This document shows, piece by piece, positions 46,839 through 59,317 of a stretch of DNA of 64,000 nucleotides (its first letter is position 1; every line of letters begins with the position of its first letter). A program made the position numbers and the translations under genes. The notes below the pieces were generated by a model. The model worked only from the letters and a program-made list of their open reading frames with translations, was not told the origin of the DNA and did no database searches. Where the stretch lies: assembly GCF_024586455.1 (NCBI RefSeq), contig NC_065921.1:88534061-88598060 (forward strand). Reading direction: 5' to 3'. The stretch is from Bactrocera neohumeralis (Eukaryota; Arthropoda; Insecta; Diptera; Tephritidae).

Positions 46839-49125
46839 ATTTACAAAACATGCAGATTTAATATGTCTTAAAGCACAAACTCCTCAAAATGCTGAGTATT
46901 ACGAACAACTTTAACGTACATTTTTCACTTTCAGGAAATGCAAACTTAGGTATTACTTCCAAGGTCAACCATTACCACCCACTAACTTCAGCTACAGCAC
47001 TTAACAACGCTCCGATCCATCATGCTTATGCGCAACAGACGGAACAAAAAGTTCTATGTCAGCTGCTTCAAATTAATGCGAGAAGATGTATGACAGCGAG
47101 TTCAAAGTTGTAAGCAATTGACTTTGAAAAATAAGCTTAAGCTGAGAATGGCAAAGAAAATATTAACAAGTAGAGTTCTCCAATTACCACACCCACACAA
47201 GCACGAAAACATGGACAGGCGTTGAAACCAAATTAATTTCACTTTCAGCACACTTTGAGCTGCTTATTAAGGGTGTGTTGAGGCAGCAGCTTATATTTAC
47301 GCCAAAATTAAAAAAAAAAAAAATTATATATTAAAATACCAAAGTGAGTACAATTGTATTTTTCCATAGGCTGGCATCCAACAGTAGTTTCTACGCGCAG
47401 ACTGTCGAAATACAGTAACCAAGCAAAGTGATGGAAGCAGAAGCTGACGCTGTTAAGTTGACAGCGCGAGCAAGATTTGAAAAATGTCCGCGGGCAATGC
47501 TTATTTCAAGCCCATGGCCAAGGGGCACAGCCAATCATGTACATATGTATTTATGTACTTGTCGAGAAATATTGAAACAACTCAAGAATTTGCGTTTCAC
47601 GCGCACAAACAACAAGCAATTTTTAAGCAGCAAGAAACTTCCGATTCGTTGACTGAATATTTATTGTTGTCATAATTGAAATGGGTTTGATTTGAATTCG
47701 GATTTTGAATAAAAAAAAATATTTTTTTGTTATTTTCAAAAAACCAAAATTATTTACGGTGTTTTTTTCTGCTATGTCAAGGCTGTTAAGCTCCTCTGCA
47801 AGCCACTTCCTGTGAAATTTCTTCAAGCCAAACGAAATATGTACAGAAAATCATCACTGAAAATACACTTGTCATTATGCCACTGAGCTCCCTAAGCGAA
47901 TTCTGGACTCTAATGAACTTGTTAACTGAAACCCCTTTTTGAAAGTAACATAGCAACAACAGCAACAGCAATAAATATTGTTAGCCAACAAATATTGTAC
48001 TTGTAACCTGACAGGTCTTAAATGCTATTTGATCAGTGCTGATAATATTTCTTATTTTACCAGTAAATCAGTAAAGCAATAAAAAGCCAATTTAAGGTAT
48101 CAGTGATCACTGTACTATTCCGCAATGCAAACACTTTGAAGATCACACTTCGGTTACGAGCCGCGTCTCATTGTTCGCTTTCAATGTCAACTAGCTGCCA
48201 TTGATCGATCGATTGCGTTTGATATGCGAGTGCCTGATGCGGCAATACATTCTCTCGATAATGAAGCATGTAAGGGCAAGCAGAGATTCGTTGCAGTGAG
48301 CTTCTTTGTTATCGGCGCTTAGGTGTTTTCGAAAACACAACTGGGCGCAGCAGCGCTAAGCGTAAACATCAATAAGTCACGAATTTCGAAATACGAGCAC
48401 AGAAACTATTTGGTAAAGAGCAAGTTACAGATAACCGTACAGAAGCGCACAGAAGAGGTTAATTTGGAAATACTTCACAATATGTTGCAACAACAAAAAT
48501 ACAAATACATTTGTAAAACAAATCTGCGCTTAAAACTAATTGAAGGATGAGAAAAGTTCAAATATTCAACTTTTGAAATCCTAAAAAGTTCTCAAGCCCT
48601 AGTAGTGCAACATGCAACATGCAACATACTTTTGTAAATATATACTATATATCTACATGCTTAAAAGTTGCAAGTTGTCATAAAGGCTAAGGTGTTTGCG
48701 CGCTTGTTGCTGCCTCATTTCCGTTTAAAATCCTTCAAGCTTATTAGCAATAACAAATGAGCAAATTATGAAACCGCAAATCGCGAATCCAACGAAAATC
48801 CATAAATCAAGTTCGACAATATTTTTTCTCAAGCGACTGGTGTGCAATTAATTGATTTATTGTACTTGTGTATTTGTAACCAAAAGTCAATTGAAGCATC
48901 TGCTGAAGTTGGCTTCGGCTAAATTAGCAGAAATCTTTGCGATCTTAGCAGTTTATAGACATACGTAAATAAGTGGAACTAAAGCAAAGTATTTGCACGG
49001 TGGCACGCAATTAATGTACAAGCAGACGCTTCTTGCTGAAGTCTGTGCAAATTGTTATGATTGACAAGCAAGAAATATTTTTAAACATTTTTTTTTTTTA
49101 AACAAAAAAAAAGCATTCTTGGAAA
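46839..49125. other. No gene recognised
   Basis: AT-rich intergenic-type sequence with A/T homopolymers near 47310 and 47710. No domain in any open frame. Confidence 0.35.
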
Positions 49126-49129
49126 TAAT

Positions 49130-49480
49130 GAAATGAAAGAAATATAGTAAACAAATAAATTGGAAAACGGGTTCCACGGAGCGGCAATTTCAGTTTGGGG
49201 AACAAGAAAATATCACACAGAGCCAAATCTGGTGAAAACGGTGGTTCATCAATGATATTCATTGCGTTTTTGGCTTTACATTCGGTCACAATCATGGCTC
49301 GATGCGATGGTGCATTATCATCGTATAAAATCCATGAATTGTTCTTCCATAATTTCGGGCATTTTTGACGGATGCTCTCACGTAAACGCCAAATAAAACT
49401 CGTCATCGACCGTCTGTCTCTCCGAAACAAGGTCATGATACAACAAACCACGAATATCGAGAAAAAAAACAACGAGCATC
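49130..49480 (-). mobile_element. Mariner transposase fragment
   Basis: Minus-strand frame reads LRESIRQKCPKLWKNNSWIL, YDDNAPSHRAMIVTE, NIIDEPPFSPDLALCDIFLF and PKLKLPLRGTRFPI, the second half of a DD34D mariner catalytic domain. No terminal repeats seen; both ends cut off. Confidence 0.85.
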
Positions 49481-49759
49481 ACCTTGATTTTTGAGCGGCT
49501 TTGGCGTGGTTCTTTTGGTATCGGGTCACGTTGCAAGAGTCTAGCAAAGTATTTTCTTCCAGTTCGCCAAATTTGTTTTCCTGTAACTTACTTGTCACTC
49601 CTAAACTGTTATACATGTTTCTTTATTCGTTGGAACTCTTTTCTTTACCCCAAAATTATTATATTTATAAGACTAAAAATTTAAAAAAGTATGTATAAAA
49701 GTATGTGTTATAACTAAATATTAATATGTCCTTTCCGCTTTTTGGCCTTTATTCAATGC

Positions 49760-50400
49760 TTTATAAAAAGTGTTACAGTTATCGGATTTAGCTCTAATAT
49801 GCGCCGTTTCGTTCCATAATCTGTTTCCATCAAGATGGCAACTCCATAATACCCCCTAGTAGAAGTTCCCCTCCTTATTTGCGAAGAGCTCGGACAGCCA
49901 CTTTTCACAAGCCTCTTTTGAGTTCAACTTTACACCAACAAGGGCGTTCGCCATGGACAGGAACACTTGGCGCTATGTCTGGACTATATGGTGGATGCGA
50001 TAAAACCTCCCATCCGAGCTCCCGTAGCTTCTGATGAGTCATCAACGAAGTGTGTGGTCTGGCGTTGTCCTGGTGGAACACTTAACCCTTCCTGTTTGCA
50101 AATTCTGGACGCTTCTGGTCGATCGTCTGCTTCAATCGGTCCAGTTGCTCGCAGTAGATGGTAGAATTAAGCGTCTGGCCATATGGGAGCAGCTCATAGT
50201 GGATGATTCCCTTCCAATCCCACCAAACACACAGCAAAACCTTCTTGGCCATCAATCCCGGCTTGGCCACTGTATATGATCCATTTTTCGTCGCCAGTCA
50301 CCATCCGTTTCAAAAATGGGTCGAGTTCGTTCCACCACTCATTCACCACTTTTCATCTGTTACTAAACCCATCTATTTGTTCAACATATCACAGAGAACA
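49760..50400 (-). mobile_element. Mariner transposase fragment, another subfamily
   Basis: Minus strand contains AKPGLMAKKVLLCVWWDWKG, IIHYELLPYGQTLNSTIYCE, QLDRLKQTIDQKRPEFANR, then frameshifted HQDNARPHTSLMTHQKLREL, a broken HPPYSPD region and a C-terminal MELPSxWKQIMERNGAYI-like tail. The WWDWKGIIHYE wording matches the element at 61417, so the two belong to related mariners. Confidence 0.85.
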
Positions 50401-52970
50401 TTTGTATTTATAACTGTCGAAGGAAATGCATTTTGCATCCCAAAATTTACGATTGACGTCGAGAGACCAATAGAATATTAAATGGTCTCTGTTCAAGTTT
50501 AAAAATATCTGCATTTTCGTAGAAAAAAATGAAAAACGTGCGCATTTCAGAAGTGATTGGGTTCGTAACAGCTCTCTTGGCCTCATATATCAAGTCAGCT
50601 GCGCATGCGCTGCGAATTTTCGTGTTGTTGCTTTATTTTTGCACCAATGCCTCCACAAAAATGTGTCTCAAGTGCGGCAAGTCGACCAAAATGGGCAGAA
50701 GAATCGCCACGCACACACACACGCGCAGCGCCAACACAACCACGCAAACACCCGAGCATTCTACGGCCTATTAGTCAATTTATGCGCTCAAACAGTCGCC
50801 CATCCGTCAAATCAAGTCGAGAATGTGACAAATGCAAAAACAACGCACTCAAGCGGTCACTCGGTTTTATTATGTGAATGGAAAATTACTTTCGATTTTT
50901 CAAAAATTCTCAAGCGCATTTGGGCTGCTGTTAAGGCCTCTTGCCAGCTTAGCACATATGCCGTCAGAGGCGCAAAGCTGTGCGCGTGGCTGCGCAATTG
51001 AAGAATGAAGGTAAGTCATATTTGCAACATGCAACACACACACACACACACAGTGCGCTGACTAAACGCTTCATTTAATTACCCTGCCACGCTCATAAAA
51101 GACAGAATTATTCTGAAATATTATACAAACGATGTTTTGATGTTTTTAGAGCAACGCTGCTGTTGTTGTTGTTGCTCGTGATGATTTTATCGCTTGCTAA
51201 CTGTTATTTCGCGCGACAGCAAACGATTTTACTCTGGTTTTTAATGGCGGCGGCGCGGCAACGAACGAAGCGAAATGCCGCGAAGTGCAACTGTGCGAAT
51301 GATTGACGATGATGAACAAATTACCTTTTGCAATTGGCAATTTGGTTCGGCACTTATCGACGATTTTCGTAGCATATGCACATTGAGTTTGACCTTCGGA
51401 ATTGGGTCACCCCCCAAAGACAGCGCACATGCAAACACACATACATACATGTGGTGGCAGGTTGCAACAGCGCGACAATTTCGTTCGGCTACTCCGTTTA
51501 TTTGTGCAGCGACGACATTAATTCGCTGCGCCAGAATGTCTGAACGCCTGCGCGCCTGAACGCCTGAATGCCATAGCTCAATGTCTTCGAATGCCTTTGA
51601 AGCGGCGCAGCAATGAGATGATGTTGTCGACAGCGCTGATGTGGTGATGAGCTGCGCGATGACGGATCCGTTGTCGCGCAGATGCTGCGATTGCTTCGGC
51701 AGTCAGCACCGTTGCCGCTGATGACAACAGCGTTAATAATGCTGGTGCTGTTGACGGCGGTGTGTGCAATTACAACAGCGCTTAGTTGTCAATACGGCGC
51801 GCATGTGCCACATATGTGTGTTTGTTTGTAGCATGCATACATGTTTGTTGTTATGGCCACAGTTATTGGCTTTGCGGGCGAATAATGCCACGGCTACAGC
51901 AGCCGTGCAATCGTTTGCTGCTGTTGTTGTCGTTGTCTTTTGCATATTGCTCGTGGCATGGCTGCTCTGATTTGGGGGCTTACAACAATTGCTGTTAATG
52001 TTGTTGTTGTTGTTTCAGTTATAATTACAGTCTTCTTGATAATGCGCGCATAAACGACGGCATGTTCGTTACCCTCATGCAGGAAACGTTGTTTTTAAAT
52101 GGTCTGCACTCATGCACCTACATACACGCACATGCGTGCTTGCCTGCATACATAGAGACGCACATATGTATGTGTGTGAGTGTGTAAATTTGACCTGCAT
52201 GAATCGTCATTTGCGCCTAATGATCCCAAAAGCATTTCAAATGCTGCGCTATTGTTGTTGCATACCTTCAAGAAAATCAATTTTGTTGTGAGTGTCGTTT
52301 TTGTTTTTGTTTTTTGTGTTATACCGTTTTATTTTCCAACCACTTTTCAATTTGTGTCTCTTTTTATCTAATCAAAATTAGCTTATGTTTTATTTACATG
52401 CTTAAAGTGTCATTGCTGTTGTTGTTGTTGTTGTTGCCGCTGAAAATTTTTAATTAAATTGTATGCTTCAATGATTTGGCATTCGCGACCTTGTCACCTA
52501 AATCTGTTTACATAATATGCACTTAATTGTTGTCTGCAGCGACGGCGAGCAAGTTAAAGCTGAAATGAGATAATTTGAATTTATCTTCGAGTGGCGAAGG
52601 CAAGGCCCCACACACATGCTCACATTACAGCATACACTCCCTGCTTTGTGTGAGTATGTAATATGGAAGGACTTCGGTTACAACTGGCACGAATTCGTGT
52701 AACTAATGACGCCGTCTTTGCATGCCCCAAATGTCTTCAAAATAATTTAATGAATGTTGATTTATGTCTGCTTTAATTACACAGCATTTTAGAAGAGAAA
52801 TAAGTGATTTGCCACGGTAATTTAGAATAACCATGTTTATTTAATTATTTTAATATCACAAGTCTCAAAAAATTGCTCTCGTTAGGTGGTAGAAGTAGAT
52901 GTTGATTGAAGGCAGCTCAAAGACAGAAAAACTGAGTTTTGGTATATCAATGAAGAGGGGGAAAGAGCCG
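50401..52970. other. No confident gene; CA and TTG microsatellites; a donor-like site
   Basis: AATGAAG|GTAAGTCA at 51010/51011 is a strong plus-strand donor; an exon from about 50960 would read CRQRRKAVRVAAQLKNE if coding. (CA)n at 51030-51050 and (TTG)n at 52415-52437. Other open frames here overlap on both strands and lack domains. Confidence 0.35.
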
Positions 52971-52974
52971 ATTT

Positions 52975-53205
52975 TTATACCCTGAACAGTGTATATTAAG
53001 TTTGCGATGAAATTTGTAATTACGCCAGAAGGAAACGTCAGAAATACTATATTATATTCACCATTTATGAAAATGATCAGCATGACGCATTGGGTCACTC
53101 CGTCCGTCTGTATACATACGAAATAGTCCCTCAGTTTTTGACATATCGATCAGAAATCACGCACACGTCCTTTTCTCCCCAATCGACGATATATGTATAT
53201 ATATA
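52975..53205 (-). repeat. TATACCCT-family repeat, left part
   Basis: TATACCCTGAACAGTGTATA followed by the family blocks GGAAACGTCAGAAATAC, GATCAGCATGACGCATTG, CCGTCCGTCTGTATACATACG and TCCCTCAGTTTTTGACATAT. It ends at the border of the Tc1/mariner element at 53207. Confidence 0.78.
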
Positions 53206-53206
53206 A

Positions 53207-54400
53207 AACGAGGTTTTCAATAGGGACGCTACAAAAGTAGACCTATAATGACAGCAAACGACGCCATATTTTTCCCCGCACTTTTGACATTTATCTTCAG
53301 TGAGGTTTACCATTTTACCATAGAAAGATATACGATTCCACAACGAAATTGTTAAAATTTACTACCGAAATTCGGAGTCAGTAGCCTCAACTTTAAGAGC
53401 GCTACGTCCTATTTATGGTCATCACAATCGTCCTGTCAGATCAACAGTTGAGCAAGAAAAAAAATTTGAATCCACAGGCACAATACAAAAGGTTACCATG
53501 CCATTGAGACAAAGAAGGACCCGTATTGCTGCCGCTAGCGCATCAATTGAGAAAGACCCAAAGCGTTCGGCATCTCTGTGACGTCGTTGTGGCGATTTTG
53601 ATCCGGCAAAAAGATCTTGACATGCATCCTTACAAGATCAAATTGATACAAGAACTGAACTGGCTTGACTACCAGAATCGTCGTGTGTTCGTGAATTGGA
53701 CCGAGCAACAACTTTAAAATCAGCCGGATTTTCATAGCAAAACCATCTTCAGCGATGAGGCTCATTTCTGACTGAATGGCTTCGTTCATAAGCAAAATAT
53801 GCGTTATTGGTCAGACAGCAATTCACACGTACCTTATGAGTCACATTGCATCCCGAAAAAATTACGGTTTGATGTGGTCTATGGGCCGGCGGCGTCATTG
53901 GGCCATACTTCTTCCGTGATGATCAAGACCAACACGTTACTGTGAACGGGAATCGCGACCGCTCAATGATTTTTGGCTCGAATTGTATGATAAGGACTTG
54001 GACAATATGTGGTTCCTACAGGACGGCGCCATACGCCACACAGCGAATGTTACAATCGATTTATTGGTAACCAAGTTGGGTGAACGTGTTATCTCACGAA
54101 ATGGCCAAGTCAGTTGGCTGCCTCCGTCTTGCGATTTGACGCCGTTAGACTATTTCCTGTGGGGCTAAGTCAAGCCTAAGGTCTATGCCAGCAAGCTAGC
54201 GACGATTGATGAACTACATTCGAATGTCAAAAGTGAAATTGCAGCAGTATCCGCCGATTTATGCTTGAAAACTGTCGAAAATTGGATTCAGCGTCTGGAC
54301 TTCTGCAAGCGTGCCCGTGGTGGCCATGTAAAGAATCAAGTTCTTTACATAATGGTTTCGAATATACTTTCACAGGAAGCACTCTTATTGAAAAACCCGT
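53207..54400 (+). mobile_element. Tc1/mariner-type element with both ends
   Basis: Left end AACGAGGTTTTCAATAGGGA (53208 on) and right end CTCTTATTGAAAAACCCGTT (to about 54400) are imperfect inverted repeats flanked by TA. Transposase pieces in order: SASIEKDPKRSASL, RQKDLDMHPYKIKLIQELNW, FVNWTEQQL, FSDEAHF, GPAASLGHTSSVMIKTNTLL (shifted GGVIGPYFFRDDQD), MYDKDLDNMWFLQDGAIRHT, SCDLTPLDYFLWG and ASKLATIDELHSNVKSEIAA. Same family as 14745-15562 and 17355-18560; not functional. Confidence 0.88.
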
Positions 54401-54560
54401 TATAAGAATGATCAACATGACTCGTTGGGACTGTTAAATCAAGTCCGCCCGTCTGTATATACGAACTAGTCTCTCAGTTTTTAAGATATTGGACAGAAAT
54501 TACGAACATGTGTTTGGAGATTTGAAACCGTAAAAAACTCGATCTTTTTTGTCGATATGT
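54401..54560 (-). repeat. TATACCCT-family repeat, part after the transposon
   Basis: AATGATCAACATGACTCGTTGGG, CCGCCCGTCTGTATATACGAA and TCTCTCAGTTTTTAAGATATTG repeat blocks also present in the piece left of the transposon, so this is either a second, truncated copy or a partial duplication. Confidence 0.65.
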
Positions 54561-54599
54561 AACAACGTAGGGACAGTCATACGATGCACCCGTTACAAC

Positions 54600-55010
54600 A
54601 TAGAAAAATGCAACAGTCAACTGGCAAGGTTTTGCCGTCTGTACTCGTATTTTAGGATGCGTATGGAATAATTTTTATTGGCTACCTTGAAATTAGGCTT
54701 CGAATCGCTTTTGCAACCACCGTACCCTCCAGTTCTGGACCCCTACTTCCTATTATCAGATCTCAAAAGAATGGTCGCTGAGACAAAATTTTCGTCGAAT
54801 GAAGATGTAAACGCCGAAACTGAGACCTTTTTTGAAACAAAGGACAAATGGGACTACAAAAAAGGTATCAAAAAGTTGAGGGATCGCTATAATCAGTCTC
54901 TCGCCGTTGAAGGAAACTATGTTGAATACAAAAACAAAACGAGTTTTGCGAAAAAAGTGTGTTTTACTATGTTGGCCCGCGGACTTTGCAAATGATCTGT
55001 TATATATTTT
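54600..55010 (+). mobile_element. Mariner transposase fragment
   Basis: A broken GKVLPSV...DAYGIIFIGYL region is followed after a deletion by LKLGFESLLQPPYPPVLDPY, FLLSDLKRMVAETKFSSNED and IKKLRDRYNQSLAVEGNYVE. This is the C-terminal third of a mariner of the same kind as 42790-43390. Confidence 0.85.
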
Positions 55011-55125
55011 TCGGCAACAAATGGAAAAAATATTCGAATTTCACAAAACAAACATACATAAAATATTCAAAATTAAATCGCATGCCAAAATGGTTGTATG
55101 ATAAATAATATGTCTGATTTCCCAG

Positions 55126-55157
55126 CAACACTCACATGAGGAGTGGTCATTATCGAG
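55126..55157 (+). other. Candidate 32-base exon with a start codon
   Basis: Acceptor TCTGATTTCCCAG, 32 bases containing ATG AGG AGT GGT CAT TAT CGA G, then donor GTGAGTGC. If spliced to 59173-59241 the frame continues (MRSGHYR-AIDCGRITCGTD). No domain supports it; treat as a hypothesis. Confidence 0.25.
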
Positions 55158-55990
55158 GTGAGTGCGTGTTCACGCTGTTTCATTAATGATCGCATAAGAA
55201 TTCTAAATTGTTTACGTATATATATACAAATGTGTATGTATATTAGACACTTCGTAGGTGTGAATCACAACAACGCTTCCGTATTCAACTTCAAACTAGA
55301 TCATGCAACAACTGTGTGTTTACCCAAATGATGTTATGCTCATAATTAGAAGAACTTAAGCAAATTATTCATGCTTACACTATATGAAAGTATGTATGTA
55401 TGTGTAGATAGAATTTCAAAATGCTTTGCATAAAATCCGCTTTAGCGCATGCTCAACTAATCTAAGTAAGTAATCAACTATTTGCCTAAGACCCGTCAAG
55501 TGCCCTTCTGCCAACGCAGTCAGAACCAACCACGCGCTACAATGAAAAACGAGAACAAAAATTCCACTTCGCATAAGAAAAAAGCAAGAAAAATGATAAA
55601 CGAAACAGCTATTCCGCCATCGACACTTGACGCATCACCGACGCTTGTCGGCATTTGACGGCAAAGCGCGCATTTCTCAGTGTTTTTCTTAGCTGTGACC
55701 GCATAAGCGGACACATGTGCATGTCTCGTGTATTATAAATGACTACGTAGACGTAAAAATAAATGCGGCAGAGGCGCGCAGGAATGTTGTTCTTGCTCAT
55801 GACTAGATGTTTGGAGTGTTTTGGTACAATTGCTCAAAAAAAGAAATACTTAGATATATTTAAATTATATTACATGAGTTAAGTTGAAAAGCTGAAATGA
55901 AAGTTGAGTACCAAAATTATTATAAACACATACATAATATTCAGCTAAACTCAAAATAGCAATTTCTTTTGATTATTTTCGACATCTATT
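55158..55990. other. No gene recognised
   Basis: AT-rich; small TATG run near 55390. No domain. Confidence 0.3.
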
Positions 55991-55993
55991 AAC

Positions 55994-56026
55994 AAAATAC
56001 GAAAAGACTTTTTCGATTATCCAATA
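55994..56026 (+). repeat. Isolated mariner end
   Basis: AAATACGAAAAGACTTTTTC followed by GATTATCCAATA closely matches the right terminal repeat of the mariner at 61417-62692. No transposase or second end is nearby. Confidence 0.65.
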
Positions 56027-56029
56027 TTT

Positions 56030-57090
56030 TAACTTTTGTCGAAAAATTCTACGAATTTAATTTCATTATATTAAAAAAATAACAAAATCCATTAATAACA
56101 GCATATAAAAGCTATAAAGAAGAGGAAAAGCAATTCATTACCCATAGCTAATAGATAGCCGCGGCGCATGCGCAGCTCATATCACAACTTTGCTCCGCTT
56201 AAAACCTATCTAACGCTCCATTGCGCATAAAAGCTGTCAAAAAACATATTGCCAATAAAAATATTAAATAATATAATAAGAAATGCGGTGTCAGGTGCCG
56301 GCCAATCGAAGCCAAAATAGCCATATCGTGCATCTGTGTTAAAGCGTGAACTTATTACACGCCATTGTATTAATGCCCTAGTTAAAAATAAAGTGAAAAT
56401 ATGTAATACAATTTCTAAAGACGAAAAATAGGAGCATAATTCAAGGTTTGGTGCCGCTGCGCTTGCGCCACACCAACCAGTGCACCACAAATACACGAAA
56501 ATATTTATAGTGTCCAATGAAGCAGCTTTCATCGCACACATACAAAGCGATTATTCATTATTTTGCCGGCCGATACAGTTATTGCTTTCATTACTACACA
56601 CACACATACACATACACAGTTGCATGAAGGCGTTACATGTGTGTTTTCGCACACACTGTCGCACCTGAAGCAACGTGATTTGGCATTAAATAAGAGCAAA
56701 CTGATTTGCGAATTGCTCAAAGCGTTGTTGATTCAAATGTTGCAGCTTCCACTTGGACAGCATTAACATATTTGGAAACACCTTTTCGAAAACACCTCTT
56801 AAACGCCCATTCACCTGCTTGCACATTTGATTAATTATAGAAGCGTTGCAGTGGCGATTGTTTTAGTAATGGCAACAGAAATGAATTTCCAGTTAGTAGG
56901 AGTAGCAAGTGGCAGCGGCAGTTAAAGAAAAAAATACGATGTTAAGGTGTAAACTGCAAATGTTTTAGTAAAAAATTAATTGTTTACTTGAAAACTCTTC
57001 CAGTTTTATAACAGCAATCGGAACTTCTTTAAAAATACCGTTGTTAAAATTTGTTTACCGTTATGAATTCATCGCCATATTGATTTTGAA
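56030..57090. other. No gene recognised
   Basis: A 111-codon minus frame at 56541-56206 has hydrophobic stretches but no signal or domain that I recognise and no splice context. CA-rich run near 56596. Confidence 0.3.
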
Positions 57091-57094
57091 TGGT

Positions 57095-57695
57095 CAATTG
57101 TAAAATATAGATGGTTGACAGCCGACCTATATAAGAAAAGCAGACACAGGATCTGATCTGTGCTTAGGTAACTCTCGCGACTTGCTGTGATTTGGTTTGA
57201 AAGTTACAAGGTGACCTTACGACAACGAAAATGTTCATTAGACGCCTTCAGGGGGAGTTGACTGTCAGCTAGCTCTATATAAGGAAAGCAGGCACCGTGC
57301 CTAACCAGTACATAGGTTACTCTTGTACCTCGATGTGATGTGATTTACAAGTTATTAGGTGACTCCACGGGGAGCTAACTGCCTATATTCATAAGTAAAG
57401 CAGGGACCGTGCCTGAACTGTATTTATGTGCCTCTCGCTTTGGTTTGGAAGTCACAAGGTCACTTCAGGGGAAGATGGCTGTCTGCTAACTCTCGCCGCG
57501 ATGTGATTTGGTTTGGAAATCGCAAGATGACCTCAAGAGAAGCTGGCTGCCAGCTGGCTGCATATGAGTTAAGCAGCACCATGCCTGGTCAGTGCTTTTG
57601 TGATTCTAGTGCCCTGACGTGATGTGATTAGAAGTCATTAAGTGAAGTCATTTGGAAATCTCAAGATGAACTCACGAGAAGCTGAATATCACAGC
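57095..57695 (+). repeat. Degenerate minisatellite, unit about 70-140 bases
   Basis: Recurring blocks: GGGAGTTGACTGTCAGCTAGC-like (near 57110, 57250, 57368, 57465, 57535, 57675), TATATAAGGAAAGCAGGCACC-like (57130, 57285, 57395, 57560), a GTGCCT...CAGT block, and GATGTGATTTGGTTTGGAAG...CACAAGGTGACCT (57190, 57330, 57440, 57505, 57640). Block order is constant while spacing varies, so the units have lost internal pieces. Confidence 0.75.
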
Positions 57696-59170
57696 AAAAA
57701 CAAAAAATCTTCCAGACTTAACTTTTCAAGAATATGTCTACAACAGAATTTTTCAAAAATCAAATTATTTTCAGTGATGGTCGGTATGCTGTTGATCTGG
57801 CATCCAACCTATTTCGGTAACCACGATTTTTCAGCTTCCATTGAATCGATTTACTTAATTTACCTATTTTTAGAGAGTTTTCTTTATAAACTCGGCAAGT
57901 ATCTTTCCACTAAATTAAATATTTTCACCAACAGAACTTCGCAAATTACCGTTTTCTGATTTTATTACACAACGTGTTAATTTTGATAAATTCGCCAAAC
58001 GCTGGAGCACAAAAAAAGCAACCAGAATTACTTGCAAACTATTGGGCAATTCAATTAAATGAGGATTTCAGCAATTGCCAGCACAAATTAAACTTTAATT
58101 CTACGCCAAATTTAAAATGCAATCAATTGACACGCCGTTCCATGTAAAGCTTTCAAATTTGTTTACTTTAAATTGTATTTTGCCACATGGGGCAACAAAA
58201 TTGTTGTTGTTTTGCTTTTTTGTTGCTATGTAGGTGTGAAAAAATATATGTTACTCTTTACAGTTACATAGGTGTTATATTTCGCAGCTATTGACAATTT
58301 CCAACTATTTTATAAACCAGTTGAGAATTAAAAATTTATGCGCGAATGAATGAAATATTGAAAGAGCTTGAAATATATCAAGAGAAACTAACATTTTCAT
58401 TATCAAATGCGCGAATAATGTAATGGAAGGAGTATTTAGCGTGTAATATTGTTCACAACTCGTATTTCTACAATAAAAATATTTTTGAAAGAAAAACATA
58501 TCTCTAATAGTTTCCAAAAGTTAAAAATTGCAAACGATTCGACTGAGTTAAATATGTGTATATATAAAATGTACTTATATACATAGATATACTTGCACAT
58601 TTGCTTTAATTATCCACCAAGTTTCGAGCAGGCCCTAACCCCACTCCACTGGCAGGCAATTCAATATCCGCTTCGTGTCGCTTGGCCCGTGTTGCACGTA
58701 AACCAATTTGTCGCAGCCAAAATTGCTGATTTTTTGTGAAAAATTCTAAACAATTTGTCATTAAAAGCACTTGCCAGTGTTGTGTGCCGATTTATTCTCG
58801 ATGCAGCGCATAGTGAGCTAAGCCAAGCACATGGGGCAAATGAAGAGCATCCGTTTGCAAATTACTTGGTGACAAAACACACACGTACCAATGACAAAAT
58901 GCGCCGAAATGGAGAAGGGTCGTGACGAATGCGGTTCAATTGCGGCGCATTGCAGCTTTTGAAGGCAAACGAAACAACAATAAGCGCTGAAAAATTACAG
59001 CAACACTGAATAAACACAGCAGTGCAACAACTACAGCAAACACAGCAGAGACAGCGCCGAAGCAGCCATGAGTTATACATAGAATGGCAAAAGTTGTGTA
59101 GTTATTTTTATGGTTTTCCATTTTCGTTTCTTTTTTCTTTAATTTTTACAAATTATTTAACATTTTTCCA
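57696..59170. other. No gene recognised
   Basis: AT-rich. Open frames at 57642-57959 (105 codons, plus) begin within the minisatellite and show no domain; the CAACAA/GCAACA-rich part near 59000 is low complexity. Confidence 0.35.
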
Positions 59171-59172
59171 AG

Positions 59173-59241
59173 CAATCGACTGTGGGCGCATCACCTGTGG
59201 CACCGACTGTCATTACAGCACATCGAGTGCTAAAACCTACA
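59173..59241 (+). other. Candidate 69-base Cys-containing exon
   Basis: Acceptor TTTAACATTTTTCCAAG, then 69 bases, then donor ACA|GTAAGA. The open frame reads AIDCGRITCGTDCHYSTSSA and KTY, both flanks phase 1, so it is a symmetric exon. GC content rises within it. No family recognised; may be a cassette exon of a gene with long introns, or chance. Confidence 0.3.
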
Positions 59242-59317
59242 GTAAGAAGTTATGATGTAAGCATGCTCGCCATATGGACGTTATGTGATGTAAGCAAAAA
59301 CAAAAACAAAACAAAAA

